A DNA stretch of 64,000 bases from assembly GCA_029891345.1 (NCBI GenBank), contig CM057009.1:301545466-301609465 (forward strand), read 5' to 3'. The notes under the pieces are model-generated. The model was not told the DNA's origin. It was given only the letters and a program-made list of their open reading frames with translations, and made no database searches. This document shows positions 36,535-47,600 of this stretch, piece after piece. The translations under genes were made by a program, and so were the position numbers. The stretch's first letter is position 1. Every line of letters starts with the position of its first letter. The stretch is from Dryococelus australis (Eukaryota; Arthropoda; Insecta; Phasmatodea; Phasmatidae).

Positions 36535-36737
36535 GAGCACCCAATAGTGGGACCACAATACCTCAGTGGGTGGAGATCCCAATAGTGGGGCCACAGAAAC
36601 TTAGTGGGTAGAGAACCCAATAGTGGGGCCGCAGTAGCCCAGTTGCTAGAGAACCCAATAATGGGTCCGCAGTTGTTCAGGTGCTAGAGCACCCAATAGT
36701 GTTACTGCAGTATCTCAGTGGCTAGAGAACCCAATAA
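36535..36737 (+). repeat. 38-bp tandem repeat, 5.3 copies, with box-A-like motif
   Basis: Five units of exactly 38 bp begin 'gag(a/c)(a/t)cccaatagtg', at 36535, 36573, 36611, 36649 and 36687; a partial sixth ends in 'aataaaaaaag'. Most units contain 'gcagtagcccagttgctaga' or a variant, which resembles the D-arm (box A) of a tRNA. The array starts precisely at the break in the major capsid gene. Confidence 0.95.
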
Positions 36738-37080
36738 AAAAAGTTGCAAGATCAATTCAAAGTCCTAAATATCATCCTAACATAAAGTATGTGCGAATCG
36801 ATGTCAGGGTGTAATATAATTACTCCATTAATCCTAAAGAAGATATATTATTATTTTTAACATAAAACCTCAATGAAACTATGGTGGGCTTTATTTTAGT
36901 AACTTAAAAAAAAAATAACGCGAACAAAGTGTCACAGGTCACCTAGTATAGAATAAAATCTTTGTATTATATTGCGATATAAATAAATTTATGTTTGAAA
37001 GTATGTTTTATATATATTAATTTAGATTCTCAATTTACAAATATGAATGAATTACAAGTTTAACTGTAATGTTAAATATC
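36738..37080. other. AT-rich non-Polinton stretch
   Basis: Nothing recognisable is seen. It contains an A-run and low-complexity AT sequence. Confidence 0.4.
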
Positions 37081-37084
37081 ACTC

Positions 37085-37385
37085 TAATGCAAGTCCACTT
37101 AGTAGGTTAATGTATTGATTGCAAGAAAAGGCAAGTATTCTTTTGGTTACTAGTTTGCAATGTTTTGCTTGTAAAAGTACCATAAAATGCACACACATTT
37201 CCAGATTTTCAGCATTAGTATTTTTATTCCGTGACAACTTTTTTCTCGTAGTTCTACTATTGGAAGTGAAATTTCCCAAGAAAGGTTGATTCCTACGGAC
37301 AAGCATAAATCACACCCTTGCTCTATCTGGGATACGAAACCGGAACCACTAACGCTCAACACTCAACCGACTGCGCCACAGGGGG
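37085..37385 (-). repeat. tRNA-derived SINE, minus strand
   Basis: Read on the minus strand from about 37385: 'tggcgcagtcggttgagtg' is a good box A, and 'ccggtttcgtatcccag' 35 bases on is a box B (GGTTCGAATCC type). The spacing is near that of tRNA genes, and a non-tRNA body runs to about 37085. It lies in the foreign segment of the Polinton. Confidence 0.6.
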
Positions 37386-38044
37386 CAGTCATTAGGTCAA
37401 CCAGAACTCTGTAAGTGGTTATAAGAACTTATTTTAAGTGAACAAAAAGCATCTTATTTCATTGGAGATTATTTGTTAAGTTACAATTTAAGTAACATAT
37501 TAATTAATTTTCCACATTGTACCTATAATTCACTGGCATGGTTGGTATTCGCTTGCCTATATTTGTGCTATATTAAATGCAAAAACTGCAGGCAAAGTTT
37601 GGAACATTGTTTTAAAACATTTATAGTTTAGCTTAACCATCATACATCACTATTTTCTTTGGAATAAAAAATTGAAAATAAAAATACATCTTTATCGTTT
37701 TCTCAGTTCTATTTCGTGTTAATGTCTAGCAGTGATTGTACAAAATATTCTTTTATCATTTTTAAGGGCTTGGAGCTGTGCACAAGGGAACTAGGCGACC
37801 CCATCTTTGTTGGTTGATGCCATGCAAGAAAAATGTCCCGTTTTTTTTGGCGTTTCCCCCCAAAAAATTTCCCATTTTCCTTCACACCTGTGGTGGCCAT
37901 CTTGGATCCCAACCTCTTGCTTTGTCAATGCGATGCCAGGGTGTTGGGATGCTTTCACCTAGTGTCCTGGTGGGTGCCGAGTCTCATGATCTGTCATTCC
38001 TTTTGGGATCTGTCAACCTAGTGTCGTAATGCAGTGCCGAATAC
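37386..38044. other. Non-Polinton spacer
   Basis: No gene is seen. At about 37891 'gtggccatcttggatccc' resembles the GGCCATCTTGG motif of the Polinton TIRs. A direct repeat of 'cctagtgtcctggtgggtgccgag'-like sequence (cctagtgtcgtaatgcagtgccgaa) lies at 37957 and 38018. Confidence 0.35.
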
Positions 38045-40435
38045 CAGCATCGGCATACATGCTCGCCAGACCTAAGCGCATATATAAACATAGTTGACAG
38101 TAATTTCCAAACCACATAAACTATAACTGTCAAATTCTTAACACAGGCTGCACCCCGACAATAAGAAGGGGGTGCAGGGGCAAGTATACCCTTTGTCTAC
38201 TTATAAGCATAGTCGGCAATAATCTCCAAAATACATAAGATACAGTTGCCAAATTCATAAGATAGGCATCATCCACGACGATGAGAATGGTCGCAGGGCC
38301 AAGTATATCCGATGTCTACTTATAGCACAGTTAGCTGTAATTTTTTTAGTGTATAAGATATAGTTGTCAAATTCATAACACAGGTATCACCCCCGATGAC
38401 GAGAAGTGCCACAGGGTTAAGTGCACTGTATCTCTACTTATAAGCATAGTCTGTAATAATTTCCGAATAGCAAAATATACAGTTGCCAAAGTCATAAGAT
38501 AGGCATCATCCACAATGACAAGAAGGTTCCCTGTGCCATGTAAAACATATGTCTACTTACAGACAAAATTGGCTGTAATTTCCAAACATTTTTATAGTTA
38601 CCAAATACATAACATATGCATCATCCCATGACAAGAATGGGTTGTATGGCCAAGTATACACTATGTCTACTAACAAGCATAGTTAGCTTTAATTTCCGAA
38701 ATGTGTAAAATATTGATATCAAATTTATAACATGGGCATTACTCCCCATGACGAGATAGGTCGCAGGGCAAATTATAACCATATGTCTACTTATAAGCAT
38801 AGTTGGCTGTACATTCCAAACCACATAAGTTACAGTTGTCAAATTCATAACATAGGTATCATCCACAATGATGAGAAGGGTCGCAGGCCAAGTATATTTT
38901 ATGTCTACTTATAAGCATAGTTGGCTGTAATTTCCGAACCATGTATGATATAGATGTCAAATTCATAACACAGGCATCACCCCTGACAATTAGAAGGGTT
39001 GCAGGGCCAAGTAAACCCTATATCTACTTATAAGCATTGTGGTCTGTAAGTACCAGACTTCATAATATATATAGTTGACGAATCCATTAGATATGCATCA
39101 TACACAACAATGAGAAGTGTCGAAGAGTCATGTATACCCAATGTTACTTATAAGCATAGCTGGCTGTAAGTTCCGAATCACATAAGATATAGTTGCCAAA
39201 TTCATAACATATTTATCATCCGCAATGATGAGAAGGGTCCCAGGGTCCCATATAACCCACATTTACTTGTAAGCATATATGACTAGTTCTCAGACTATGT
39301 AAGATAACATTGCCATATTAATAAAATGAGCCTCATCTACAATGATGAGAAGGATCGCAGGACCAGGTATACTTTATATATACTTATCAGCATTTATGAT
39401 TACCATTTCCATACTATGTAAGATAAGGTTGAATAATTAATAACCTTAGCATCATCCACAACAATGAGTAGGATCACAGGACCACATATACCCTATATCT
39501 ACTTATAAGCATATATGGCTGTAATTTCTGAACCACATAATGTGTAGTTGTTAAATCCATATCATAGACATCCACAATGATGAGTAGGGTCTCAGAGCCA
39601 AGTATACCCTATGTCTACTTGTAAGTACAGTTGGATGTAATTCCCAAAATGCATAAGATATAGTTTGCAAATTCATAACACAGGCATCACACTCGACGAC
39701 AAGAAGGGTTGCAGGACTAAGTGTACCTAATGTCACTTATAAGCATGGTTGGCTTTAAGTTCTGAACCATGTAAATATAGTACTAAATGCATGACATAGG
39801 CATCACCCACAATGACGAGAAGTGTCGCAGGGTCAACTATAACCTACATCTACTTATAAGCAAATATGACTGTAATTTCCAAACTATGTGAGGTAAGGTT
39901 GCCCAATTAATGACATGAACATCATCCACAGTGATCAAAAGGATCGCAAGATCATGTATACCAATATATCTATTTATAAGCATAGTTAGCTGTAATTTCC
40001 TAACCATGTCAGACATAGTTCCCTAATTCATAACATAGACATTATCCATGATGGTGAGAAGGGTAGCAGAGCCAAGTATACCATATGTCTACTTATATGC
40101 ATATTTGGCTGTCACTTCCGAGCCACAGAGTATATAGTCGCTAAAATCATAACATAGACATCATCCATGATGACGAGAAGGGTCGCAGAGCCAAGTATGC
40201 CCCATGTCTACTTATAAGCATAGTTGGCTGTAATTTCCGAACCATGTAAGATTTAGTTGCCAAATTCATAATATAGGCATTATCCACGAATACAAGAAGG
40301 GTCGTAGGGTCAAGTATATCCTATGCCTACTTATAAGCATAGTTGGCTGTTATTTCCATACTGTGTAAGATATAGCTGTCAAATTCATAACACAGGCCTC
40401 ACCACTAACAATGAGAAGGGTTGCAGGGCCAAGAA
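38045..40435. repeat. ~118-bp satellite array, about 20 copies
   Basis: 'tctacttataagcatagttg' and close variants recur about every 116-120 bp, at roughly 38197, 38315, 38434, 38552, 38670, 38790, 38904, 39020 and on to 40329. Each unit also has 'gctgtaatttccgaacca', a 'ccaaattcataacataggca' block and 'gagaagggtcgcagggcc'. Reverse-complemented, the unit aligns in phase with the 15-16 kb array: the distance from 'cctat' to 'ggttcggaaat' is the same, and 'atgcttataa' follows. Small open frames inside are not genes. It lies in the foreign segment of the Polinton. Confidence 0.95.
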
Positions 40436-41640
40436 GGCAGTCGATATTATCTGTAGGAAATCTATTTCTTCGTTTATTTCTGGTCGTTTGAAAATAATAC
40501 TACATTTATCAGCTGTCTTGTTGGAGACCTTGGACAGGCTTGTTGTCGGCCAGTCAGGCCTGCCCACCAAACCTGAGGAACTATTAACGTTCCTTAAGGA
40601 CTGTTACTGGTGAAGTGGTGAAAGGTTCATAGAATCTGAAATCCTTAAGGTTGCCATACATACATATGGGACTACAGTAAGCCCTTCAATGGGTACACTG
40701 TGATTAGGTATGAGTCCTTCATTCACAGATGGCAATCTCACCATAGTTATGGACTCGCCACACTGAAAGTGACATGCCCCTCCTTCGGGAGGGGCCTGGC
40801 CAGGAAGCGGGAGGAACTGGGGGTGAAAAGCCTGGATGGTGCAGTGAAGACCCCAGGCTGAGGAAGGATGAACAGGAAAGGAAGAAAACGAAGGAAATCT
40901 CCCCATTGAGCCTCCATCCTCCAGGCCAGAAATACCAAGCAAGACAAAACCAACCTGGAAGTAACAACTCTCCTGATCGTGACTTTCGGATGTGTCTGAC
41001 GAAATGCAGAACATCAATGTTCTAGATTGTAACTAATGGTGAAGGAACTTGTATGTTGCGTTTATGGTTTGCAGAACGTAAATGAAGGTGCATAGCGATG
41101 GTTAATGAATGAGTGTGTGTGTGTGGATGTGTGCCGATACGGAGTGAGCAGTTGGGTTCGACACAATCTCTTCATGCCCAGGGGCGAGGTGGCGGGGAAT
41201 GCTTCTGGTTACCAGGCATCCCCCAAAACTAAGTCCTGCACAACCGAGTGCACTGAGCCGAGAAGGCAGTTAAGGGGTATACCGCCATGCTTAAATTCAC
41301 TGGATAAGGACATGCATAGATGCAAAATTATACTTAGTCGTGTGAGTGAGTAGTTTTGTGTAGTTTTCTTTTAATATTTCGGACAGCATGGCGGTTTCAA
41401 AATTGCAAAGTTCCCGTTGGCACCTGAGATAAAAAGAGCCGATTTAGCTTTTTATTTGTAGGTGCTAACATAGTCAGGTTAGAAACAGAGCTCCAGATAT
41501 GACCTTTTAATAGGCATCGGCCACCTGGAGGGGAGGTTTGGAGAAACCAGCGCCGGTTCCACCGGGAACTTTGTGTTGTTGTTGTCTCATATAAAAAATA
41601 AAAATATAATACAAGTTAATGTATTGACAAACAAAAGGGT
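40436..41640. other. GC-richer unassigned segment
   Basis: A segment richer in G+C than the satellite, with an inverted pair 'cccctccttcgggaggggcc' at 40778 able to form a hairpin, and a short GT run at 41114. Overlapping small frames at 40604-41025 on both strands show no recognised domain. It resembles the leader of a non-LTR element, but no reverse transcriptase or endonuclease is found. Not assigned. Confidence 0.3.
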
Positions 41641-42020
41641 AACTCACACAAAATAACATGTCTGCGTTTTACTGTTCATATTTGTGTTATTATACACCTC
41701 TGTGTTTGCACAGTCATGCAACGGGTAATGACAGTAAACAGCAGCAGACGACTTGATGGTCGTTTTGTGTGTACCTCTCCAATGCCACAGAGTTTCATCC
41801 TGATTGGACATGTATTTGTAGTCCTTAACTTCATCACATGATCAGTTGAGAACCTTATTACATTTTTGGACACAACTTATGGTTTGCTCCATTTTTAAAC
41901 AGATGTACTCTGACAACACACACATTTCGCACACCTTGGGTCCCCATTCGACTCTGGGCATGCTTACCTTCTATGCCACAGGTGTATACAACCAATTTAC
42001 TACACTCTATTATGTAATGA

Positions 42021-43040
42021 TGTCTCGCCAGAGCCAGAAGGTTCAAGGAAGTAAAATGTTATTCCGTAGCGATGTCTCAATACAGCCAATTGGTTTAGGA
42101 GAGAGTCATAGGTCTTGTTGAGGCGGCAGGTTTATCCACCACTGAAGCAGGCCGATGTTATGGTGTTCCAGAGAGCACTGCAAGTCGATGGGAATGACAG
42201 TTCCTGGACATGGGTGACATGATGTGTCGCGGAGGAACAGGTTCATGGAGGGTCTCGACTGCAGCTGAGGACAATCGTCTTATTATCCAGGCACAGTTGA
42301 CTACTTTCAGGAGCACCAGTCAGCTAAAACATGCCGTGCACTTTCCTAGCAACTCGAGTACTGTTCTTAGGCGCTTGACGGCGGCGGGACTGAAATACCG
42401 GCTTGCTTTAAGGAAACAAAGGCTCACTGATGAACACAAGATTTATCGACTCTCGTTTGCCGAGGAAAACATTGACCGTGACTGGTCAGATTTTGTCTTC
42501 TCCTATGAGTGTGTGTTTTCCTTGGCTAATGATGGCCTATGCATGTCTTCAGACCTTGTGGGACCGACACAATCCGGAATATGTGGCTGAGTGCTTGCGC
42601 TATGACCATGCATCTGTTGCATGTTGGTGATGGATGAGTGCACGTTGGATAAGTTTGTTGCACAGAACCGATGATCGAGGTCCGAGTACACATTGACTCA
42701 ATGCCAGGCAGTATGAGCATATTCTAGAGAATATTATGATTCCGTTGGTGCGAGTTTTGTATAACAATGGTGAGCTGCGCTTCCAGCAGGACCATTCTTC
42801 GATATACACTTCTCAGACGGTTCAAGACCAACTAGAGCTCGTAGATTGGCCACCTTACAGTGCCGACTAAATTCCAATTAAGAATGTTTGGTCAGAGATG
42901 AAGCGCACGATGGTGGCAAACTGGCCTGATCCACAACCAGCAATTAAAGATGCTCTCTGAGAACTAGTAGCAGATGCCTGGAATGAAGTAGTTAGTAGCG
43001 AATGCTATGCTACTTCTCTGGTCGCCTCTCTACCATGATG
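42021..43040 (+). pseudogene. Tc1/mariner-type transposase, inactive
   Basis: About 340 codons can be followed with interruptions. Seen: a helix-turn-helix-like part (GLVEAAGLSTTEAGRCYGVP), then GTGSWRVSTAAEDNRLIIQA, then LTDEHKIYRLSFAEENIDRD. The catalytic region has FVFSYECVF, where Tc1 relatives have Asp; then FQQDHSSIYTSQTV with the second Asp kept; then PIKNVW, where relatives have Glu. So two of the three catalytic acids are replaced (Tyr and Lys). Stops include TGA at about 42195, TGA at about 42589 and TAA at about 42868. Flanking terminal inverted repeats could not be identified. The copy lies in the foreign segment within the Polinton. Confidence 0.8.
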
Positions 43041-43184
43041 ACTGTGGAAAGTGGTTGGGTATGGGGATACTGGTTCTCTTATTGAGGTTACAAAATCGGC
43101 CCTTTTCAGGGCCAAATAAACACTCATGTAAAAAGTGTGACACAAAAAACCAATGGTACACCACTTGGCATACAAACTAAAAGT

Positions 43185-43265
43185 GCAAGGTGGTTTCGAA
43201 CCCGAAACAGAAGGCGTCAGAACCATACATGCAAGACCATCTTTGTTGTTACATGTTTTTTTCAT
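43185..43265 (-). repeat. tRNA-like SINE head, minus strand
   Basis: On the minus strand 'gggttcgaaaccaccttg' gives a strong box B at about 43190-43205. A plausible but weak box A lies upstream on that strand ('cttgcatgtatggttctga'). Probably the head of a SINE; the box A is too weak to call a tRNA. Confidence 0.4.
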
Positions 43266-43444
43266 ATGGATGCAAACATATGCTTACAAATACAATACAG
43301 TACTTGATACTGTAACATTTTGTATTACAACGAAACAAAATAATATAACCGGTGGGAATGAAATTCCAGTCGAACTCCAGAAACCTAATGTTATTGTGTG
43401 AAGGGGAAATGCCATTTCTTCGGCAAGTTAGGCAACAATGCTCA

Positions 43445-43575
43445 CTTGCGATTAGCAGACAGCTGGCAGCATGGACTGACAACAAAATATCATTCTGGTT
43501 CAAGTTCAAGTCCTGCCCGTACTGATATTTATTTGTCCAATTCTGAATTTCATTCCAGGTAAATTGAAATAACAT
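43445..43575 (+). repeat. tRNA-derived SINE head
   Basis: 'gattagcagacagctggcag' (box A) is followed by 'ctggttcaagttcaagtcct' (box B) about 40 bases later. The downstream 'tgaatttcattccaggtaaa' is partly inverted relative to 'gaatgaaattccag' at 43357, suggesting a short inverted-repeat structure around it. Confidence 0.5.
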
Positions 43576-43652
43576 TGAACTATTTCTCGAACTGTTAATC
43601 TTTACTGCGCGATTTCACTCAGTCGGGTATTTTCAGTCTGACGAATAAAGAG

Positions 43653-43680
43653 AGTGTGTTGTGTGTGTGTGTGTGTGTGG
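43653..43680. repeat. (GT)n microsatellite
   Basis: A run of about 13 GT dinucleotides, preceded by an interrupted GT stretch. Confidence 0.9.
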
Positions 43681-43879
43681 GGCCAGTAATAGCGAGATAG
43701 CGTTACACTAGGAAGTTACCCGCCCTACTTGGCACCGTCGTCCTCCAGCACGCTCTTCTTGTTTAATATATTCATTTAGATATGTGAGCGGGATGTTTAG
43801 TTCGTTCACGCTACGTAACATTTCCTGTTTTCAAAAAAAAAAAATTAAAAAATGTAATGAGAGTATGTCGTATCTCTTC

Positions 43880-44085
43880 ACATGGTTTTGCCTACCCCAC
43901 ACGCCTTCCACCAAGGCGATCCTGGTTCGATCCTCTACGGAGTTGCTCTCGTTTTTCTCATGTGCTGGATGAAGCCTCAGGTCTGTACTATTGTTTCTCC
44001 CCAGCCCTTTCATTGCGGACTCGCTTCATACTCACCTCGCTTCACCCTCATCGGCTCTCAAGACCTTGGCATTAAGAGCCGACGA
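43880..44085 (+). repeat. SINE copy related to 4.2 and 4.7 kb copies
   Basis: It shares 'ccttccaccaaggcgatc' and a box-B-like 'cctggttcgatcctc' with the copy at 4741, and the tail 'catcggctctcaagaccttg' with the copy at 4155. It therefore links those two copies into one family. The box A is decayed. Confidence 0.6.
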
Positions 44086-44280
44086 AATCAGTTACTTTAC
44101 GCGTACTTCAAGTCAGAACGTTGTTTAAATGATAGTTCCCATGATTTGTAGTGTTCAGCTATTGTCATAACTAAAAAAATATAACTAAATATCTTATTTT
44201 CGAACGGAATAGGGAAGTGTTTCGGAATAAAGTTTGAAGTAAACCAGCATTAACTATGGTAGATGTTATTCTTGTTTGTG

Positions 44281-44310
44281 TGGGGGAGAGAGAGAGAGAG
44301 AGAGAGAGAA
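44281..44310. repeat. (GA)n microsatellite
   Basis: About 12 GA dinucleotides in a purine-rich stretch. Confidence 0.9.
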
Positions 44311-44645
44311 AGTACATGGCCTTCGCGTGTACGAATGTCGGAGTGGCATTACATGCGCTCGGCAGTTCCATGATGACATAGGGATGGAAATGTAATGGAA
44401 TGACGCTCCGGGAGAGAGAGTGGAAGGAATCAGAGATATCCTTTTTTTTGGAACATTCTCTACCCTATACTAAGTACATGTGTTTGGCATTGTGTCTCCC
44501 ATCACTAGTTTACATTGTCACCTCCCCTACACACAGATTACCTCGTGGTCAACGCTTGACGTCGAGCTGCCTTCCGCCCGTTCCGTCAACCAGTTGAGAC
44601 GTTCTTCAGCATCGTTTGGTTGTTTTCTCCATTACTTCAATCAAG

Positions 44646-47600
44646 ATGGATTCCACTAGTTCTTCTTCATCGTTCCCTTCTTTCTCTCCATCATCATCAC
44701 AATCATCTTCTTCTGCCTCATCTCATTCTCTTTCCAACACGCCTGTGATGCGACCACTGGCAATCCAGTATGGTTTTTGCGATCGGGTGTTTGCCGATCG
44801 CTCGGATGGTTTGCGCCACGACCATAATTGCAGGCTCAACCCGTACCGGGAGGTGCCGCAGCACATGTGCGATAGGCGTGGTCCATCATTTACTCGCGCA
44901 GCGGACCTTACTACTCGCCAAGCCAAATGTGACGGAGCTGTCAGGCAGGGTGATCCAACGCTCTGTCCATTTTGTAATGAGAGTTTCGCCAATGCTAAGG
45001 ATGCTAGACGCCATGAGCTCAATTGTTGGGCGAACTCCGACGCTACAAAATCACTGGAGTGTGGGACCTGTGGAAGGCAATTTACAAGGGCCAACAATCT
45101 TCGGGCTCATAGTGCCAAGTGTATTGGTGTGACTGCTCCACCGCCGGCGAAACGCGCCCGCCTGGTTTCCCAGGCAGGGCTGTCCTCCGCTCCACAGGCC
45201 CGCCCGCAGCCTGCCGGTCGCCCGCGGATAGTTGCAGGCGCCGGAGTCGCTAATGGCAATGAGTTTATTGATGTGGAAACAGCGTTCAGGGGCAATTTAC
45301 GTACATATGTTGCCGTGAATACAGGTCCAGTAGCCAAAGATATTTGCACTTCCTTGGACTCCATGCGGCAAAACCTTGTCGAAGGTTGATGACCATGGCA
45401 ACATCAAGTTTAATCTTTGGCTTGATTGTTTGTACGGGAAGCCCGAGCCTCATGATGAAGAAACGGATCTGAGAGCATTCAAGTCGAGGAATGTATCATT
45501 ATTTAATGTCTCCGATGTTGAAGAAGCCGTTGCCTCGGCAACAAGAAAGATCTGCCAGGAAGCGGATGAGTACCAGGGGAAGGGAAGCGGATGGACGCTT
45601 ACCACAGTCAACGGACTCCAGCTGCGTATTAGCAATCTGGATCCGTTGAGACCGTCGTCCTGGATTGATTTTCCCGCAGCCATCAAGGCGAAGAAGGCAG
45701 TCATCAACCCTAAGAATAATGATACAGAATGTTTCAAGTGGGCCATTCTCGCAAGGTTTGTGGAAGGTGAGAACCCCCAGCGTGTAAACCGTCGCTACCA
45801 TGATCTGGAAGGAAAATTTAGTTTTGATGGTCTCACCTTCCCAACCCCCCTGAAACAGATTGGGGCTTTTGAAAGGCGCAACCCCGGTACATCCGTTAAC
45901 GTATATGCACTGGACCATGAGCAGGAAGTAATACCTGTGCGTGTCGCCAAGGAAGAAATGACCGAGCATTTTGACCTGCTGCTCGTGTCCGATGACACAA
46001 ACAGTCATTGAACATATGTAACAGACTTGTGCCGACTCGTCCGCTCTACTGTGCACCATGACCGTATCCATATCTGCAAGCGCTGCTTCACGCACTATGA
46101 CGATCAACCGAGAGTATCGGGGCTGACGGGTCTGCAGTGTCTCGAGCAGCACAAACAATACTGTAACATACATGCTGCAGCCCGAGTGGAAATGCCCAAG
46201 ACCTCGCCAGGTGGGAGTCCTAGCATCATGAAATTCAAGAACTACCACAATGCGGACAAGTTACCCATCGTTGTATATGCAGATTTCGAGGCTTTATCAA
46301 AACCCGTCGCTACCTGTGCTCCAAACCCCGACCATGCATACCAGGAACATGAAGCATACAGTTACTGCCTGTATGTACATGTAGATAATGACCTTGTGCC
46401 AGCACACCTCACTACCTCGCTGCCGACCAGGCCGGAGATGTATGTAGGGGAAGACTCAAGTAAGCACTTTACCGAGGCGATAGTGGACATAGGCAAAAAG
46501 GTAAAGACTATTTACGAGACGTCCACGCCTATGAGTCCACTAACACCAATCCAACAAGCAATGTACTACCGGGCGAGAGACTGTATTTATTGTAATAGCG
46601 CATTTTCCGAGTCGAATTATAAAGTTAGAGACCACGACCATTTTACGGGACAGTACATTGGCGCATTATGTAACCAATGCAATATTCTGCGCCGCAACCC
46701 GAATAAGCTGGTAGTATTTTTCCACAATCTAACCTATAACGAATATTTCATCCTTAAAGAGCTGGCTTACGATACGCAGGATATTTTCATCATCCCACAT
46801 AGCGAGGAAAAATTATTACATTTTCGAAACAGCTCGGTGATTGCTTTGCAGTTCAGTTTGTGGACACATATCTCTTTATGGCTACTAGTCTTGTCTGACT
46901 GGCGCAAAACCTGCCAGAAGACAAGTTAACTAGTACGAGGCAATTTTTCACCCAGAACAGTTCCCGCTGGTGGTGCGTAAGGGAGTATTCCCTTACGATT
47001 ATGTGTCCAATCTCGATACATTGAAAGATACACAACTGCCATCGCAACAAGCGTTTTATAACCGCCTCTCCAACAGCTCAATTTCCAGCGAGAACTATGC
47101 ACATGCACAAGCAGTATGGGACGAACTCAGTTGCGAGACACTTGATGCGTACAGTCGCATATATTTAATGGTTGACGTCCTACTTTTGGCAGACATATTT
47201 GAGAATTTCCGGCACCTCTGTTTAGAAACGCACCAGCTCGAATGCGCTCGCTATGTAAGCCAACCAGGGTTCTCATTCGACGCCATGCTGCGAATGGCAA
47301 AGGTAGAACTCGAGCTGCTGGGTGACTATGATATGTACCTATTCCTTGAGTCGTCCATCAGGGGAGGTGTTTCACAGTGTATGCTGCGGCACTGTGTCGC
47401 CAACAACAGGTACATGGAGGGAGAGCATGTTACCGGCAGGCCTGATACATACTTGCAATACGTGGATGCGAACAACATCTACGGGTGGGCGATGAGCCAG
47501 CCATTGCCACGTTGTAATCTCAGGTGGAGTGAAACAAACATAGATGTCATGTCCATACCTGACGATGGTAATGTCGGCTACATCCTAGAGGTTGACATCA

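Noticed and set aside
36408-36620. Frames crossing the 38-bp repeat on both strands
   Set aside because: They are shadows of the capsid gene and tandem repeat.
38045-40435. CRISPR-like regular spacing of repeats
   Set aside because: The unit is ~118 bp tandem DNA with no unique spacers, and the context is eukaryotic, so it is a satellite array.
43185-43265. Possible functional tRNA gene on the minus strand
   Set aside because: Box B is strong but box A is weak and no acceptor stem pairs; a SINE head is more likely.
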